64,000 nt of DNA from Apiotrichum sp. Y4204 (taxonomy: Eukaryota > Basidiomycota > Tremellomycetes > Trichosporonales > Trichosporonaceae): assembly GCA_025531455.1 (NCBI GenBank), contig JAMYHL010000104.1, positions 47,831-111,830 on the forward strand. The letters run 5' to 3'. Of this stretch, positions 54,380 to 64,000 are shown piece by piece. The position numbers and the translations under genes were made by a program. Numbering within the stretch: the stretch's first letter is position 1; each line of letters starts with the position of its first letter. The notes under the pieces were generated by a model. It worked only from the letters and a program-made list of their open reading frames with translations. It was not told where the DNA came from and did no database searches.

Positions 54380-56782
54380 CGGCCGTTATGCAGCCGGGTT
54401 GACTTCCTCACCTTGTTTCGAGCCATATGCTCATCTACTACATCCGCCTGACTCTGCCGACGACAGCCTATTCGTGACCATACCTCGACCAGATCCAGTC
54501 GACATGTCATGAGGTGTCGCCCATACTTGAAGAGTCTTCTGGCTATTGAGAACCTGACGATAGTTTTACCGTGGTTAATCCCCGCCACTTTGGGATCTCT
54601 CCTGACGTGGGCCGCTTCGCTGCAAGAACGTTTCGCAGCCAAAACGTCGATAGTCACTCCTTAATCAACGTCGACCTTCTGTGCAATGTTTCTTGTCGCT
54701 TTGCGGCATCATTGCAACCATCGTCCAAGCTCACGATGATACATACTTCGGCACTCTAGCACTTCGGCAGCGGGCACTCCTTACTGCACATCACGTCTCC
54801 TGTAGGTCGAGTCCGCAAGACCGTCGTCAGACATTCAACACATCCATGACACACTCTCTTGCAAAGAACTCTCCACTCTGAGGACATCCCTTGACGTTTA
54901 TGTACGCCGCTGCCGATCTCGCGCCACCTGACTGCCTTACTTCGAGATAACACGCGCCCGGGTTGTTCCGGTCTCAAACGCGACCCACGGCCGATTCGTT
55001 ACGAAGCCGTCTATGTCACTGGCACTCCGAAGGGACGACTTCTGCTTCTCCGGCTGACGCTCTCTCCCGTCAGTCTCCGTATACTCTTGCACGGTACTGC
55101 ACAGCTGATCCCACTATGAACTATTGCCTCTAGTCTTACCCAAATGCCTCTCACACTTGTTCACGCGTAGAGCTAAACGCCCATGCGAATCATCCCTGGT
55201 TTGGCGATGACTGTGCAACCAGCACACGCGTAGTTGTCTGTTGCGTGAGCATTGTAATGAAAACTGATGCACTGTGCTGGTGCTAATATCAATGCTCTTT
55301 GGGGTTCTTGTCGGTTCCCAGCATCTTCACCCATTACTTGCTTGATGGCGTTCAAGAGGAATACCTCGCGCAGTTGATCACCTTGTCATCAGCTGCAAGT
55401 CAGTACTCAATATTGCCGAAGTTTGACAGTCAATGTCAAGCTGCTCACTGTCTGGACCCTGTCGCATCGACCATTAACCACCAGGCTTACCCATTGGAGT
55501 CCTTCGTCTTTGTTTCAGACCATCACGCCCTTCTCACCATCATACGAGGCAGCCGTTGATTGCGAAAGCAGCTCATTTTGGGGCCTCGACCACTCCAAAT
55601 CGCAGTTCTCCACAACGGTCACCCTTCCCTTGCAGTTCTCGAACTATCCAGCGCTCAGACCTCATTTCACCACCTTCTCTTGCCATTTGACTCGAATTGC
55701 CAGCATGGCTTCCCTTCTTTATCATCATTGGACACCATATCCCATGTCCTGCACCGTGTGTACACTTCATAACCCCATTCGCGATGCTCACCGCGAAATG
55801 TCCTACTCGGATCATTCAATTGCCAGTTGTACTTGGTTGACGCTGAAGACGCCCAAACTCTTCGCAGCTAGTCTCCGTGAGCTTAATGCCTAGAGGAATT
55901 GAGCTTCCGGAAACTCGTGCTGACAGGAATGAGGTCTCCGTAGGGTATTCCTCCGTAGAGCAGCCTACACAATGCAAAGTCCGGTCTTAGAAGGCATTGC
56001 CTTTGTCGTTTGGTCGCCCAAGTGGTCAGTCTTCGTTTAAACTATCCCTTGTTCGCAGCACTTGAACTCCGCTTGTGCGTGGAGTACTCGGCACCGAGCT
56101 TCTACAAAAGTTCCAAGAGATGAAGAAAAGCTGGAAGCTGGACTCGAGTCCCCGGACTCGGCCAGCTGCTCTTGTGCCAATGGTTAACGCCTATCCGGAG
56201 ACAAGCCTGTTTCACTGTCTGTACGGTATGTACTTCTTTCATCACTCACAGTCTTTGAGCCAATCTTGATACTCGAAAGTGAGGTCCACTGCCTTGCTCA
56301 GTGCCTATGCATGTCCAGGTGAAGACTGTCAGAAGAACAAGATACACAACACGTTGGGCGCCCTGTTGATCGTAGCTGTCACTTGGCTCACTCTTAATAT
56401 GAGCAGTACTCGACGCACGTTGCGTTATCTGTCCGACTCCTCCAAGGCCGTGAGGCGGGCGTGGGCACGGGGAGGGAGGGTGCACATGGAAGAGCGTGGT
56501 GGTTGATGTTTTGTGAGTGCGGTGCATGTGCACTCTTGTCCTGCAGTGGCACTTGTGTGGAGTACAGATAACAAAACAGTCAGATATGTGTCAGTAGTAA
56601 CGAGCTGCTGGTGATGGTAAGGGTATCATTAGCTCAGCGTATTATGACAACTACAGTTCTAACTATGTGTACGCCCGTATCGTATGTATGTCTTGTTGTC
56701 TCATCTGGTATCTGCTGTCACTCGTCATAGCTGTCATCGTCCTCCACGAGACCGTGTCGTTGACGTTCTGGTCGTTTTTGCT
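54380..56782. other. gene-poor stretch
   Basis: No supported gene. A plus-strand 156-codon frame (55423-55893) contains SSFWGLDHSKSQFSTTVTLP and MASLLYHHWTPYPMSCTVCT but has no start or splice support. No RNA gene or tandem array seen. Confidence 0.3.
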
Positions 56783-57685
56783 TTATTCCTTCCTCTGGTC
56801 GATGTCGCACGTGTTGTTGCTGCGGCTCCCCTTCCCTTCCTTGACGTCCACCGACATCCTCCCATCAACGCGCGGGGTCTTGCCCTGGCGCTGACGCCGT
56901 GCCGAGTTGTGCTTGCGGCCAGTGAGGGTCTTGCCGTCCTTCTCGACGCGCTCGAGCACGTACGCGCTGCGGTTTGTTGCGTTCACGGCCGGCCGCCGTG
57001 AGGCCTCCTCGGCAGCAGCCTGGATCCCGATGTCCGGCCGCGTCGTGAGGCGGGCAACCCAGTCGAAGGTGACGCCAACAGTAGACGTCGCATGGGAGCA
57101 CTTGGAATGTGCGGCGCGGCACGGGATACACACCAGCCTGCGAAGGTGGCTGTTGTGCCCCACCAGCTCTAGCGCCTCGACGATGCAGATGCGTCCCGTG
57201 GCAGTGCACTCCATGCAGACCTGGTCCGCAGGGCAGGCGTACCAGCCCTCAGATACTGCGCGCACCAGCACGAAACCGTACATCACCATGTCCTCGCGCG
57301 TGAGGACATCCTTCTGCGCGCCGCGACGGGGTGTCTGCGCGGCCGTGATGGGAGTCGAAAGGCTGGGCGTTGAGGGTGGAGTCTGGATGCCGGTCAAGAT
57401 CAGGGAAGTGGACGCAGTTTGCCGTAGGGGCGTTGAAGTGGGTGCTGCAGGCACGCGGAACCGTTCGGCAGGTCCTGGAGTAGGTGTCCCGCCTGTGGGT
57501 GGAGCCGTCGCGCAGCGCACTGGAGGGGTGAACGAGCCACGGTCGCGGCTTGTGACGGAGGAAGGAGTAAGATTGGCGCCCGCATACGTACGTGGCGTAC
57601 CACTGCTCACGGGAGCTGCGCGTTTTGGAGGACGCAGGTGGTCGCTTTCCGTCCACTCGAGTCGGCGCTGGCGCGGGTCCGACAT
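56783..57685 (-). CDS. Cys6 zinc-motif protein, single exon, 300 aa
   Basis: Intronless; ATG at 57685. Residues 1-130 are Pro/Thr/Ser-rich and probably disordered, with many TP sites. Residues 157-196 hold C157-M-E-C160-x6-C167-x18-C186-I-P-C189-x6-C196, i.e. CX2CX6CX18CX2CX6C. Apart from the longer central loop this is the fungal Zn(II)2Cys6 arrangement, which binds two zinc ions and usually contacts DNA. The C-terminal 70 residues are basic (GRKHNSARRQRQGKTPRV). It is divergently transcribed from the gene at 58049, which carries a related motif; the start codons are 363 bases apart, so they probably share a promoter. Transcription-factor function is inferred; unlike classical factors the motif is central, not N-terminal. 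Confidence 0.75.
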   Translation of the reverse strand: MSDPRQRRLEWTESDHLRPPKRAAPVSSGTPRTYAGANLTPSSVTSRDRGSFTPPVRCATAPPTGGTPTPGPAERFRVPAAPTSTPLRQTASTSLILTGIQTPPSTPSLSTPITAAQTPRRGAQKDVLTREDMVMYGFVLVRAVSEGWYACPADQVCMECTATGRICIVEALELVGHNSHLRRLVCIPCRAAHSKCSHATSTVGVTFDWVARLTTRPDIGIQAAAEEASRRPAVNATNRSAYVLERVEKDGKTLTGRKHNSARRQRQGKTPRVDGRMSVDVKEGKGSRSNNTCDIDQRKE

Positions 57686-58048
57686 GGGGAAGACCGTGTC
57701 TCAAGTCAGTCATGGCTGCGGGTGTGTGTATACCTTGCGCAGTGGCAATGAATCCAATCAATCCGATGATCTCGGTATGTTCTCGATAGTAGCGCCGATG
57801 GTCAGGATGAGATCATGAACGGTCGCAAAGAGGGGTGTATGATGCTGATGGGCAAAGTCGCTGAATGAATGAATGGAACAAGAAGAAGATTGAAGAAGCG
57901 AACTCGATGACGAGAAAAGAATGTTGTCAACATGTTGTGTTGACGGAAGCAAAAAGCTCATCGAGAGTGGCAAACAAGAAGTCCACCGGTAATATTCATC
58001 TCCATCCATCTCTCTCCATCTCAGCAGCAACACCCACTCCCCATCTCC
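57686..58048. promoter_or_regulatory. divergent promoter of the two Cys6 genes
   Basis: 363 bases between opposite start codons at 57685 and 58049. The right part is a CATCTC/CCATCT-rich leader before ATG 58049. No clear TATA box. Confidence 0.45.
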
Positions 58049-59609
58049 ATGTCGCGCCGCTACTCTGCCCTCGAGTTTGACACCCTCCTCCGGATCGCAA
58101 CAGAGGGCAGTGCCTCTGGCGTGCAGGCAAGTTTGAACGCCGATGTTGCTGCCGAGGGCGCGCTGATCGCACTCGGATGGGTGCGCGACGAGGGCACATC
58201 GCTCCCGGGCCTGCCCATGTTCACCCATCCTCGCATCAAGTGTACACAGTGCCGCGCCCTCGTCTCGCCGTGCATCGTGCCCCTCGAGGGACCTCGCGTT
58301 GGCTGCAGAGCGTGTCATCCTCGCATCAACGGGAGGAATGGAAGGTCCAAGTGCAGCTTCAAGACCACAGTGCCAGAGGACCCGGGGTCGAGTACCATCA
58401 TTCCCAGCGGGAACAGCATCACTCCCCGGCCTGTCACCTCTCTCGACTCCAACCCCTTCCTTGTCTCCCAGTCGGGCACCAACACGGATGTAAACGAGAA
58501 GCTGGCCGGCCCTGACGGCGGCGACGAGGATGAGATCGACCCACGCCCATCCGTAGATAACGAATATGACCACCAAGACTTTGGCCCCTATGATGACACG
58601 GGCTTTGGGGACATGGACGACGAGGACCCGGGCATAGAGGATGAGGTTGAGCGCTCCCGCGACGACGACGACAACATTGTTCTCAACTCGTTTTCCGATG
58701 ATGGCTCTGAAGATGGCATCAGCAAAGACATAGATGTCCTCAGCCCGAGTGAGTGGTGGGGTCCGAGCGCAGGTGACGTGTGTGTGCGTGGATGCTGACG
58801 GTGTGTGTGTCAACAAACACTGATGGGTGTTTCTTTTTGCCACCTGCGACTCTTCCTTTTCTTTCCATCCATCTCTCATCCATTTCATCCCATTCATCCC
58901 ATCCCATCCCATCTATCCACTCACTTGCTGCATCGCTCGCGACATCACTCTCGGACAGCTCCACACAAACGCCCGCGCTCCGACACTCCTCACACCGAAG
59001 ACCCGGGCGCCGGAACCCCCCGGTGTCACACCACAACTCGAGTAGTTCGTTCGTCAAAGATACCATCGTGCGTGCTTGCCTTCCCTTTATATCTGACCTT
59101 AGGACACTCACTTCACCCATGATTCGTGGCGCCACTGCCAGCTCGTCCAACGGCGGGGTCGATCCAGCCTCTACGCGGGCCACGAGGTAAAGCCGTACAC
59201 CTTCCTTGCTGACGAGAGCAGAATCGCAGCCTTTGCGGAAAGCGACCTGACCACACTGGCCAGCGCCGCGACCGCATGCGAACGGGAGATGAACCAGCAC
59301 TCGGCGACGCGTAACGACCTCGATTCCAAGCAAGAGGCCAAGCGCAGCGAGGTGGCGAGAATTGAGCGGGAAAAGGCCGACCTCGACGACAAGGTTGCCG
59401 ACCTCACCGCCCAGCTGCGTGCAGCGCAAAACGAAGGATACGCCAAGGCTGCCCAGCTGACGAAGGAGCGTATCGCGGCGGACGTTCTGCAACGGGAGAT
59501 GGAGCTCGTTGCCCAGGCCCAGGCCGAGCTGCAGGAGACCCTTGCCGACATCAGGCGCGAGCTTGCCAAGAAGTTGACCGGTCTAGCAGGGCTGAGCCAT
59601 ACCCAGTAA
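58049..59609 (+). CDS. Cys6 zinc-motif protein with acidic middle and coiled-coil tail, four exons, 426 aa
   Basis: Exons 58049-58748, 58959-59067, 59103-59186, 59222-59609. Intron 1 is 210 bases with a long CCATC-rich polypyrimidine tract; introns 2 and 3 are 35 bases (CTGACCTTAG; CTGAC...GCAG). All joins keep frame. The motif C65-T-Q-C68-x6-C75-x10-C86-R-A-C89-x12-C102 matches the first half of the Zn(II)2Cys6 arrangement, with a longer last loop. Residues about 165-230 are strongly acidic (DDEDPGIEDEVERSRDDDDN), like an activation domain. The last exon is a long coiled coil (RIEREKADLDDKVADLTAQL...), a typical dimerisation helix. Zinc motif, acidic region and coil suggest a transcriptional or chromatin regulator. 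The acceptor of the last intron could also be three bases upstream (one extra residue). Confidence 0.75.
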
Positions 59610-61546
59610 GGGAGCGAGGGGTGGTGGGATGACGGTCAGACTGCTAGCTGGTGTATGTATAGGATAGGCTGGCAATCCCACACGACGTGGAGTGACCAGA
59701 GTGATGAGGGAGATTACTGCATCCGCGGTGCATTCGCCGTCAGCGCCGCGATCACTAACGACTTTGGGCCTGTGTACTATCGCATGGGCAATCGCGGTCG
59801 GTTAACTGTCCTGGTGTTATGTACATTAGTCTCGCTCTCTTGCGTCGAGCGGCACGCTCGCCATTGCCACGGGCCGCCTTGTCCTCGCATGCGGCATCCA
59901 CCACATTGAATCGTTGGTCCTGGCGTTAGCTCTAGTATGCTCCGTGTTGCGACGGCCGGTGCGTGCCGATGTGTCGCTCTCTGGGTCGACGCCTTGTGTG
60001 TCGCCGCCCTTGCGTCGCCGCCCTCTGTCGCCGCAGTCAATGGCCCGTCCGCGTCTCAAAGTTTTCAGGACAGTCGCGGGTATCGATGCATCATTCGTCG
60101 CTTGCCATCGGTAATGTCCTAGGTGGAGATCGATGGATGGGAGGGATTGGGAATCGGGCACGCCCTGCCCGACAAGAGGTGAGTGTACCTGAAGAGCTCG
60201 ACCCCAAGTGCTTGGGCCGAGGGCCGACACGTCTTTTCAAGACACGTTTATGTGGCTGTCAACGATCCGCACTGTGGCCCAAGTCTTGTGTAGATTCTGC
60301 GACAGCCGGGCGGGGCCCTACCATCCGTTGGGGTTCATTTCCCGAGTACAGGCGGCGGCAAATCCAGCAACGAGGAGAAATGAATCGCGGTTGAGTGCAG
60401 CTGGACATGGGGAACGACGGTGGTGGATGTAGAATTGTGAATCAGCTGTGGAAAGAGGTGATCAAGGTGAGTTGCAGCGCTCCGGGGGGCTGGGTGATGG
60501 CGACGAGGCAAATGGCTCCATCCAAGCGAGCAGAGGCGGAGAGAGAGAGTGGGCATAGCACCATGTGTGCAGAGGAACTGCGTGGGCGAAAGCGCAATGC
60601 TGCTTACAAACAATACGCCTTTGGGGCTGCGGTCTCTCTGTATTCAAAGCACCCCCGGGGGGGGAGCGTTGCACTTCAAATGGGAAGAGTGTGAGAGTTG
60701 TTTGCCGTGTTTTTTTGCACATTTTTGTGCCATATATGCTGTCTCTACAAGCCACATCTCTTCGTCTTTCTGCTCTCTCTCTCTCTGTCTCTCTCTCTCT
60801 TTCTCTCTTTCTCTCCCTTCGTCGTTGTTCATTCATTCTCCATCTCCATCTCACACCTTTCCATCCTCATCTTACTTTATCGTCTTGATCTTTGCCCTCG
60901 TCATTTCCCATCCTCCCACTCCTCCATTCTGCATCTCTGCATCTCATATTCTACCCAACTCACGCTCTCATTCTCACTCTCACTCACATATTTCACTCTG
61001 ACTCACCGTACCAACATGCCCCCGACGCCAAAAGTACTCCTACTTGCCACGGATTCGAACCCCCGGCACCTGTACCACTGACGCCAGCATAGCCCGCCAA
61101 TCGTATAATCCCGCGGCGATATGAGCACACCGCTTGGCTCTCTGGCCGGCCTCCCCACGCCACCACCCATTCCCCCTCCTTAACGCCTATCTCCGACGGT
61201 CCGGTCACCCCCACCATTCCCCACTCGACCCATACTTTCCACTCTGTCGCCACCCATTGTCCCACACACACACGGGCACTGCGCTGTCCTCGCTGTCAAA
61301 CACACGTCCCACGCCACATGTGATGGCGATTGCGGCATTAGCGAGTGGAGGGGTGAACGGTGGGGCCATGTGAGCATGACGCACTTGCCGTCAGCACGGG
61401 ATGCATGGGATGACATGCAGCAGCAATCCAATGCACACCGCGTCAGCTGAGCACACAGGGTCTCCTATTGTTCTCCACCGTCCAGCACCTCGCCCTACCC
61501 ATCCACGCATCCACCACAGTTCTCGTCCTGCCGCGCATCCGTCATC
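59610..61546. other. intergenic region with a CT-rich leader and a possible dead start
   Basis: A 61-codon plus-strand frame at 59937 starts with a hydrophobic segment (MLRVATAGACRCVALWVDAL) but lacks support. About 60765-61015 is a long CT-rich tract leading to ATG 61016 (MPPTPK), followed by a GTACTC...CTGACGCCAG interval and then stops, as if a gene had been lost behind its promoter. Confidence 0.35.
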
Positions 61547-63260
61547 ATGGTGAGTCCGAGGGCGTGCATGGGACTGTCCTGCGGTGTAACGCGCGTTGCG
61601 GAAAGCCGTCTGTGGAGTGGATTGCGTTCTGAGAGGTGGATGGAGATACTGACCACAGGCTGACGTTCCGCGCACCTTTGTTGACGAGGCTGCCGCGATC
61701 AGCCAGCTTCACCGCACGCTGCGGGACTTGCTTAGGACTGGCCGCAGACGCGCACTCGCACGGCGTCGCGAGCAGCAACACGCACCCGAACACGAGCCGT
61801 TCATGCCGATCCTGCAGCACGCGAATTTCATCGCCGAAACCGCCTTTATCAAAACGGCAGCCACCTCGTTTGTGAACGCGGCGCGGAGAATGGACCGCAC
61901 GCACTTTGAGGGGCACCCCACTGCGCTGGCACTACACGACTGCTTTGCACGGTTTGGCGAGGCGCTGAAAGCCCTGGTGGACATGGCCGATGACGTCAAT
62001 CACGACCACCCTTTGTTGCCCGACTTGTATGGCCGGGGACTCGACATGGCTCGATTCGACGCTCTCTGGGACGAAGATGAACAGCGAGTTGAGCCGCCAG
62101 CCGGCGTGCCGGCCGCTGAGCAGGACAACGAACGGGTCGGCGAGGTCAACCAGGAAGGGGACAAAGTCCAGCAAAAAGCAAAGGTCGAGCACGACGAGCA
62201 AGCTGCGGTACAACATGTTGACGAGGTCCAGCACGACGCCTCCGATCACCACCAGCAAGATCGTGTCCAGCACGACAGCGACGAAGCTTCCGAACAAGAC
62301 GAGCACAGCTCGCAGCAAGGCCAGCACGTCGACCAGACCCAGCCTGTCGATCAGGACGTGCACCTCCACGCCTCGGACTCGGACTCTCAGCACGACTTGT
62401 TCTCAGACGACTCGTCCGATGATGATGAGGCCACTCGTCGTGCCAAGGCCAAGGCCGCGGCCGAGCGGCGTGCCAGCCGTCGTCGTGCCCGTCGTGCGCG
62501 GTCCCCCTCCTTTCTCCAGACCGCCAAGCGACGTCGCACCTCGGAACCCCATCGCCCTGTAGCAGGAGAGGCGTGTGCACTCTTCGCGCTCAACGCCTGG
62601 TGGCCTGCCACCGTCGTCCGCACTGCCGACGACCTCGTCACCGTGCAGGACAGCGACGAGGCAGAGCACACGGTCCCCCGCGCGCGTGTCATCTTCCTCA
62701 TGTGCAAGGACGACCACCTTCGCATCAAGGATGCCAAGCTGGGTCTATATCACGCCCCAGCCGGTCGTCAAACGCTGAACGTGGACTTGAGGCAACTCGG
62801 CCCTCACCTCTGCAGTCTCCTCCGTGACCGCGTGCAATCCGCAAATTGGCGCACAGACCTGTTCTTCCGACTCGAGGCCTATTCCTGGCGGCGCGAACGC
62901 ATGGAGGCGCTTTTCTCTTTTGGCAACATGACTGCCGGGGACATCCGTGGGCTCGAGCGGGCACTCGTGGACTGGCTGCCTTTCGAGCTGGAGCGGCTTA
63001 ACGGCCAGTACCGCGTCGCTGCGCTCTGCCCCATCGAGCAAAGCGAATTCATCCACCTCGTGCTGCTTCCAGAAGCCGTGATTGCTGCGCGCGCGGTGGC
63101 CGACGCGGGCCCCACGGGCCGTGGCGCCAAACTCTCCAGTGAGGCTCTCGGCTCTGCGCAAGAGGCCCTCGCTGCCGAAACTGCCGTCTCCGAGTACCTC
63201 TGCATCCTCGACACCATGTGGGCCCTCAAGGCCGCGCTCCTTGTGGATGAGTCTGAGTGA
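61547..63260 (+). CDS. nuclear-like protein with Tudor/PWWP-like segment, two exons, 534 aa
   Basis: The first coding exon is only the ATG (61547-61549); a 109-base intron (GTGAGT donor, CTGACCACAG end) leads to exon 2 (61659-63260), which starts ADVPRTFVDEAAAISQLHRT. Residues 2-130 are helical. Residues about 135-250 are Asp/Gln/His/Glu-rich and probably disordered (QHDSDEASEQDEHSSQQGQH). A strongly basic stretch at about 260-297 (KAAAERRASRRRARRARSPS, AKRRRT) looks like a nuclear signal. At about 304-350, CALFALNAWWPATVVRTADD then VTVQDSDEAEHTVPRARVIF fits the small beta-barrel pattern of Tudor/PWWP-type chromatin readers (W315-W316, then D-rich turn). The C-terminal 180 residues are helical and unassigned. 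Probably a chromatin-associated protein; the reader assignment rests on pattern only. Confidence 0.75.
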
Positions 63261-63889
63261 GACTGAAGAATGGGAAGAAAGGGTCCGTTGTATATAACTG
63301 TTAGGTTCCCCTTGTGTGTATATGTTATATGGATATCATCTCGGTCGCCACCACTCTGCCCGTGCTCACGACCATGCTAACGACTCGCTGGATGCATGCC
63401 CTGTAGAGCTATGCATTCCCATGCATGTATGCATCTGTCCACCTGTATGCATGTATCGTGATGCATCCATCACGGGTAGATGCACGCAATACATGCATAC
63501 GAGGCCATTTGCAATGCATGGATGCATGCAATCATTCCCACCCAGACTCTCTCTTCGGATGGATGGAATCCTATCGAACAATGAGGAAAGCTTTTCAGAA
63601 AGGCGTCGTCAGCGTCGTCCGCCGCAGGGCAAATCGCGTGCATCTCACGTGTATGTGACGTCATTCCACCCCGGCCCACCGCACATCCCAACAACCCATG
63701 ACTGAAAAGACAATGCGAAAAGAGGGTGCATGCAGCCTGCCAGCATGCATGCATGCATGATATAGTGCACAGCTGCGGCCTCTCTGTCGCTCCGTGGGTA
63801 GCAGTGAGGGGAGTAGCAAGAGCGAATATCCGTACATGCTGAACGCGCGTTGCTACTATGCTACGATGCACGATGCATGGCTGATACGC

Positions 63890-63935
<46 letters not shown>

Positions 63936-64000
63936 ACCCACACCCACACACACCACAAAAAAAAACAAAAACAAAAAAAAAGACGAGAACCAAAAACAAA
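63261..64000. repeat. ATGCATGC-rich and A-rich low-complexity end of window
   Basis: No gene. 63370-63560 and 63740-63870 are rich in ATGCATGC-type units. An A homopolymer of about 40 bases (63894-63933) is followed by CCACCCACACCC and A-rich sequence to the end. Confidence 0.8.

Noticed and set aside
55296..55560. Retrotransposon RNase H-like peptide (VFVSDHHALLTIIRG)
   Set aside because: Only a few residues fit; the neighbouring catalytic motifs of RNase H and any integrase or reverse transcriptase are absent.
57758..58912. 384-codon minus-strand open frame
   Set aside because: Antisense to the well-supported Cys6/coiled-coil gene at 58049-59609; its sequence shows no domain and no splice context.
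59937..60122. 61-residue secreted-peptide candidate
   Set aside because: Only a hydrophobic N-terminus supports it; short frames of this size are expected by chance.
61040..61110. Minus-strand tRNA with a perfect B box (GGTTCGAATCC) and an A-box-like TGGCGTCAGTGG
   Set aside because: The boxes are only about 25 bases apart, leaving no room for an anticodon arm, and the T-stem does not pair.
63894..63933. Poly-A run as a retrotransposon tail or telomere-adjacent sequence
   Set aside because: No element body or target duplication precedes it and no TTAGGG-type repeats follow; it is simple low complexity.

Overview
The window reads as nuclear DNA of a basidiomycete fungus. Genes are split by many very short introns (30-60 bases) with GTRNGT donors, CTRAC branch points and YAG acceptors. 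Pyrimidine-rich leaders precede several start codons. The recognisable proteins (Pho89-type phosphate symporter, NUDT19-type Nudix hydrolase, BTB and F-box-like proteins, a fungal 2OG-Fe(II)-oxygenase-like fold, Cys6 zinc motifs) fit a fungus. The style of the lineage-specific proteins recalls Tremellomycetes, perhaps Trichosporonales; that is inference only.

Layout: 1-28 kb is gene-rich. In order it holds a small spliced gene or relic (1.2-1.5 kb), a divergent pair of unknown genes (2.2-4.9 kb), a 767-residue fusion of an F-box-like region with a degenerate 2OG-oxygenase fold (6.0-8.4 kb), a small gene whose last codons lie in a MITE-like repeat (9.4-9.9 kb), two roughly 105-residue genes (11.6-12.6 kb), a 956-residue disordered protein, a 295-residue helical protein, a 1,329-residue coiled-coil protein ending in three MELT-like motifs (18.1-22.1 kb), a BTB-like gene and a basic/acidic low-complexity protein (24.9-26.0 kb).

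28-37 kb is gene-poor, with eroded coding fragments, a second copy of the MITE-like repeat and copies of another dispersed element. An island at 37.5-44.1 kb holds a small three-exon Cys-motif gene, the phosphate symporter and the Nudix hydrolase, all on the minus strand. 44.1-56.8 kb is again gene-poor and carries a tRNA-Ile fragment and a roughly 3.2 kb tandem satellite (modal period 187 bases) bracketed by two direct copies of the dispersed element. 56.8-63.3 kb has a divergent pair of Cys6-motif genes and a nuclear-looking Tudor/PWWP-like gene. The window ends in an A-rich low-complexity tract.

No operon or defence-style system is visible. The genes most worth attention are the F-box/degenerate-oxygenase fusion, the coiled-coil protein with MELT-like repeats, and the three Cys6-type proteins (two of them divergent neighbours). 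Exon models were assembled by hand from splice motifs and reading-frame continuity; none has been checked against transcripts or databases.
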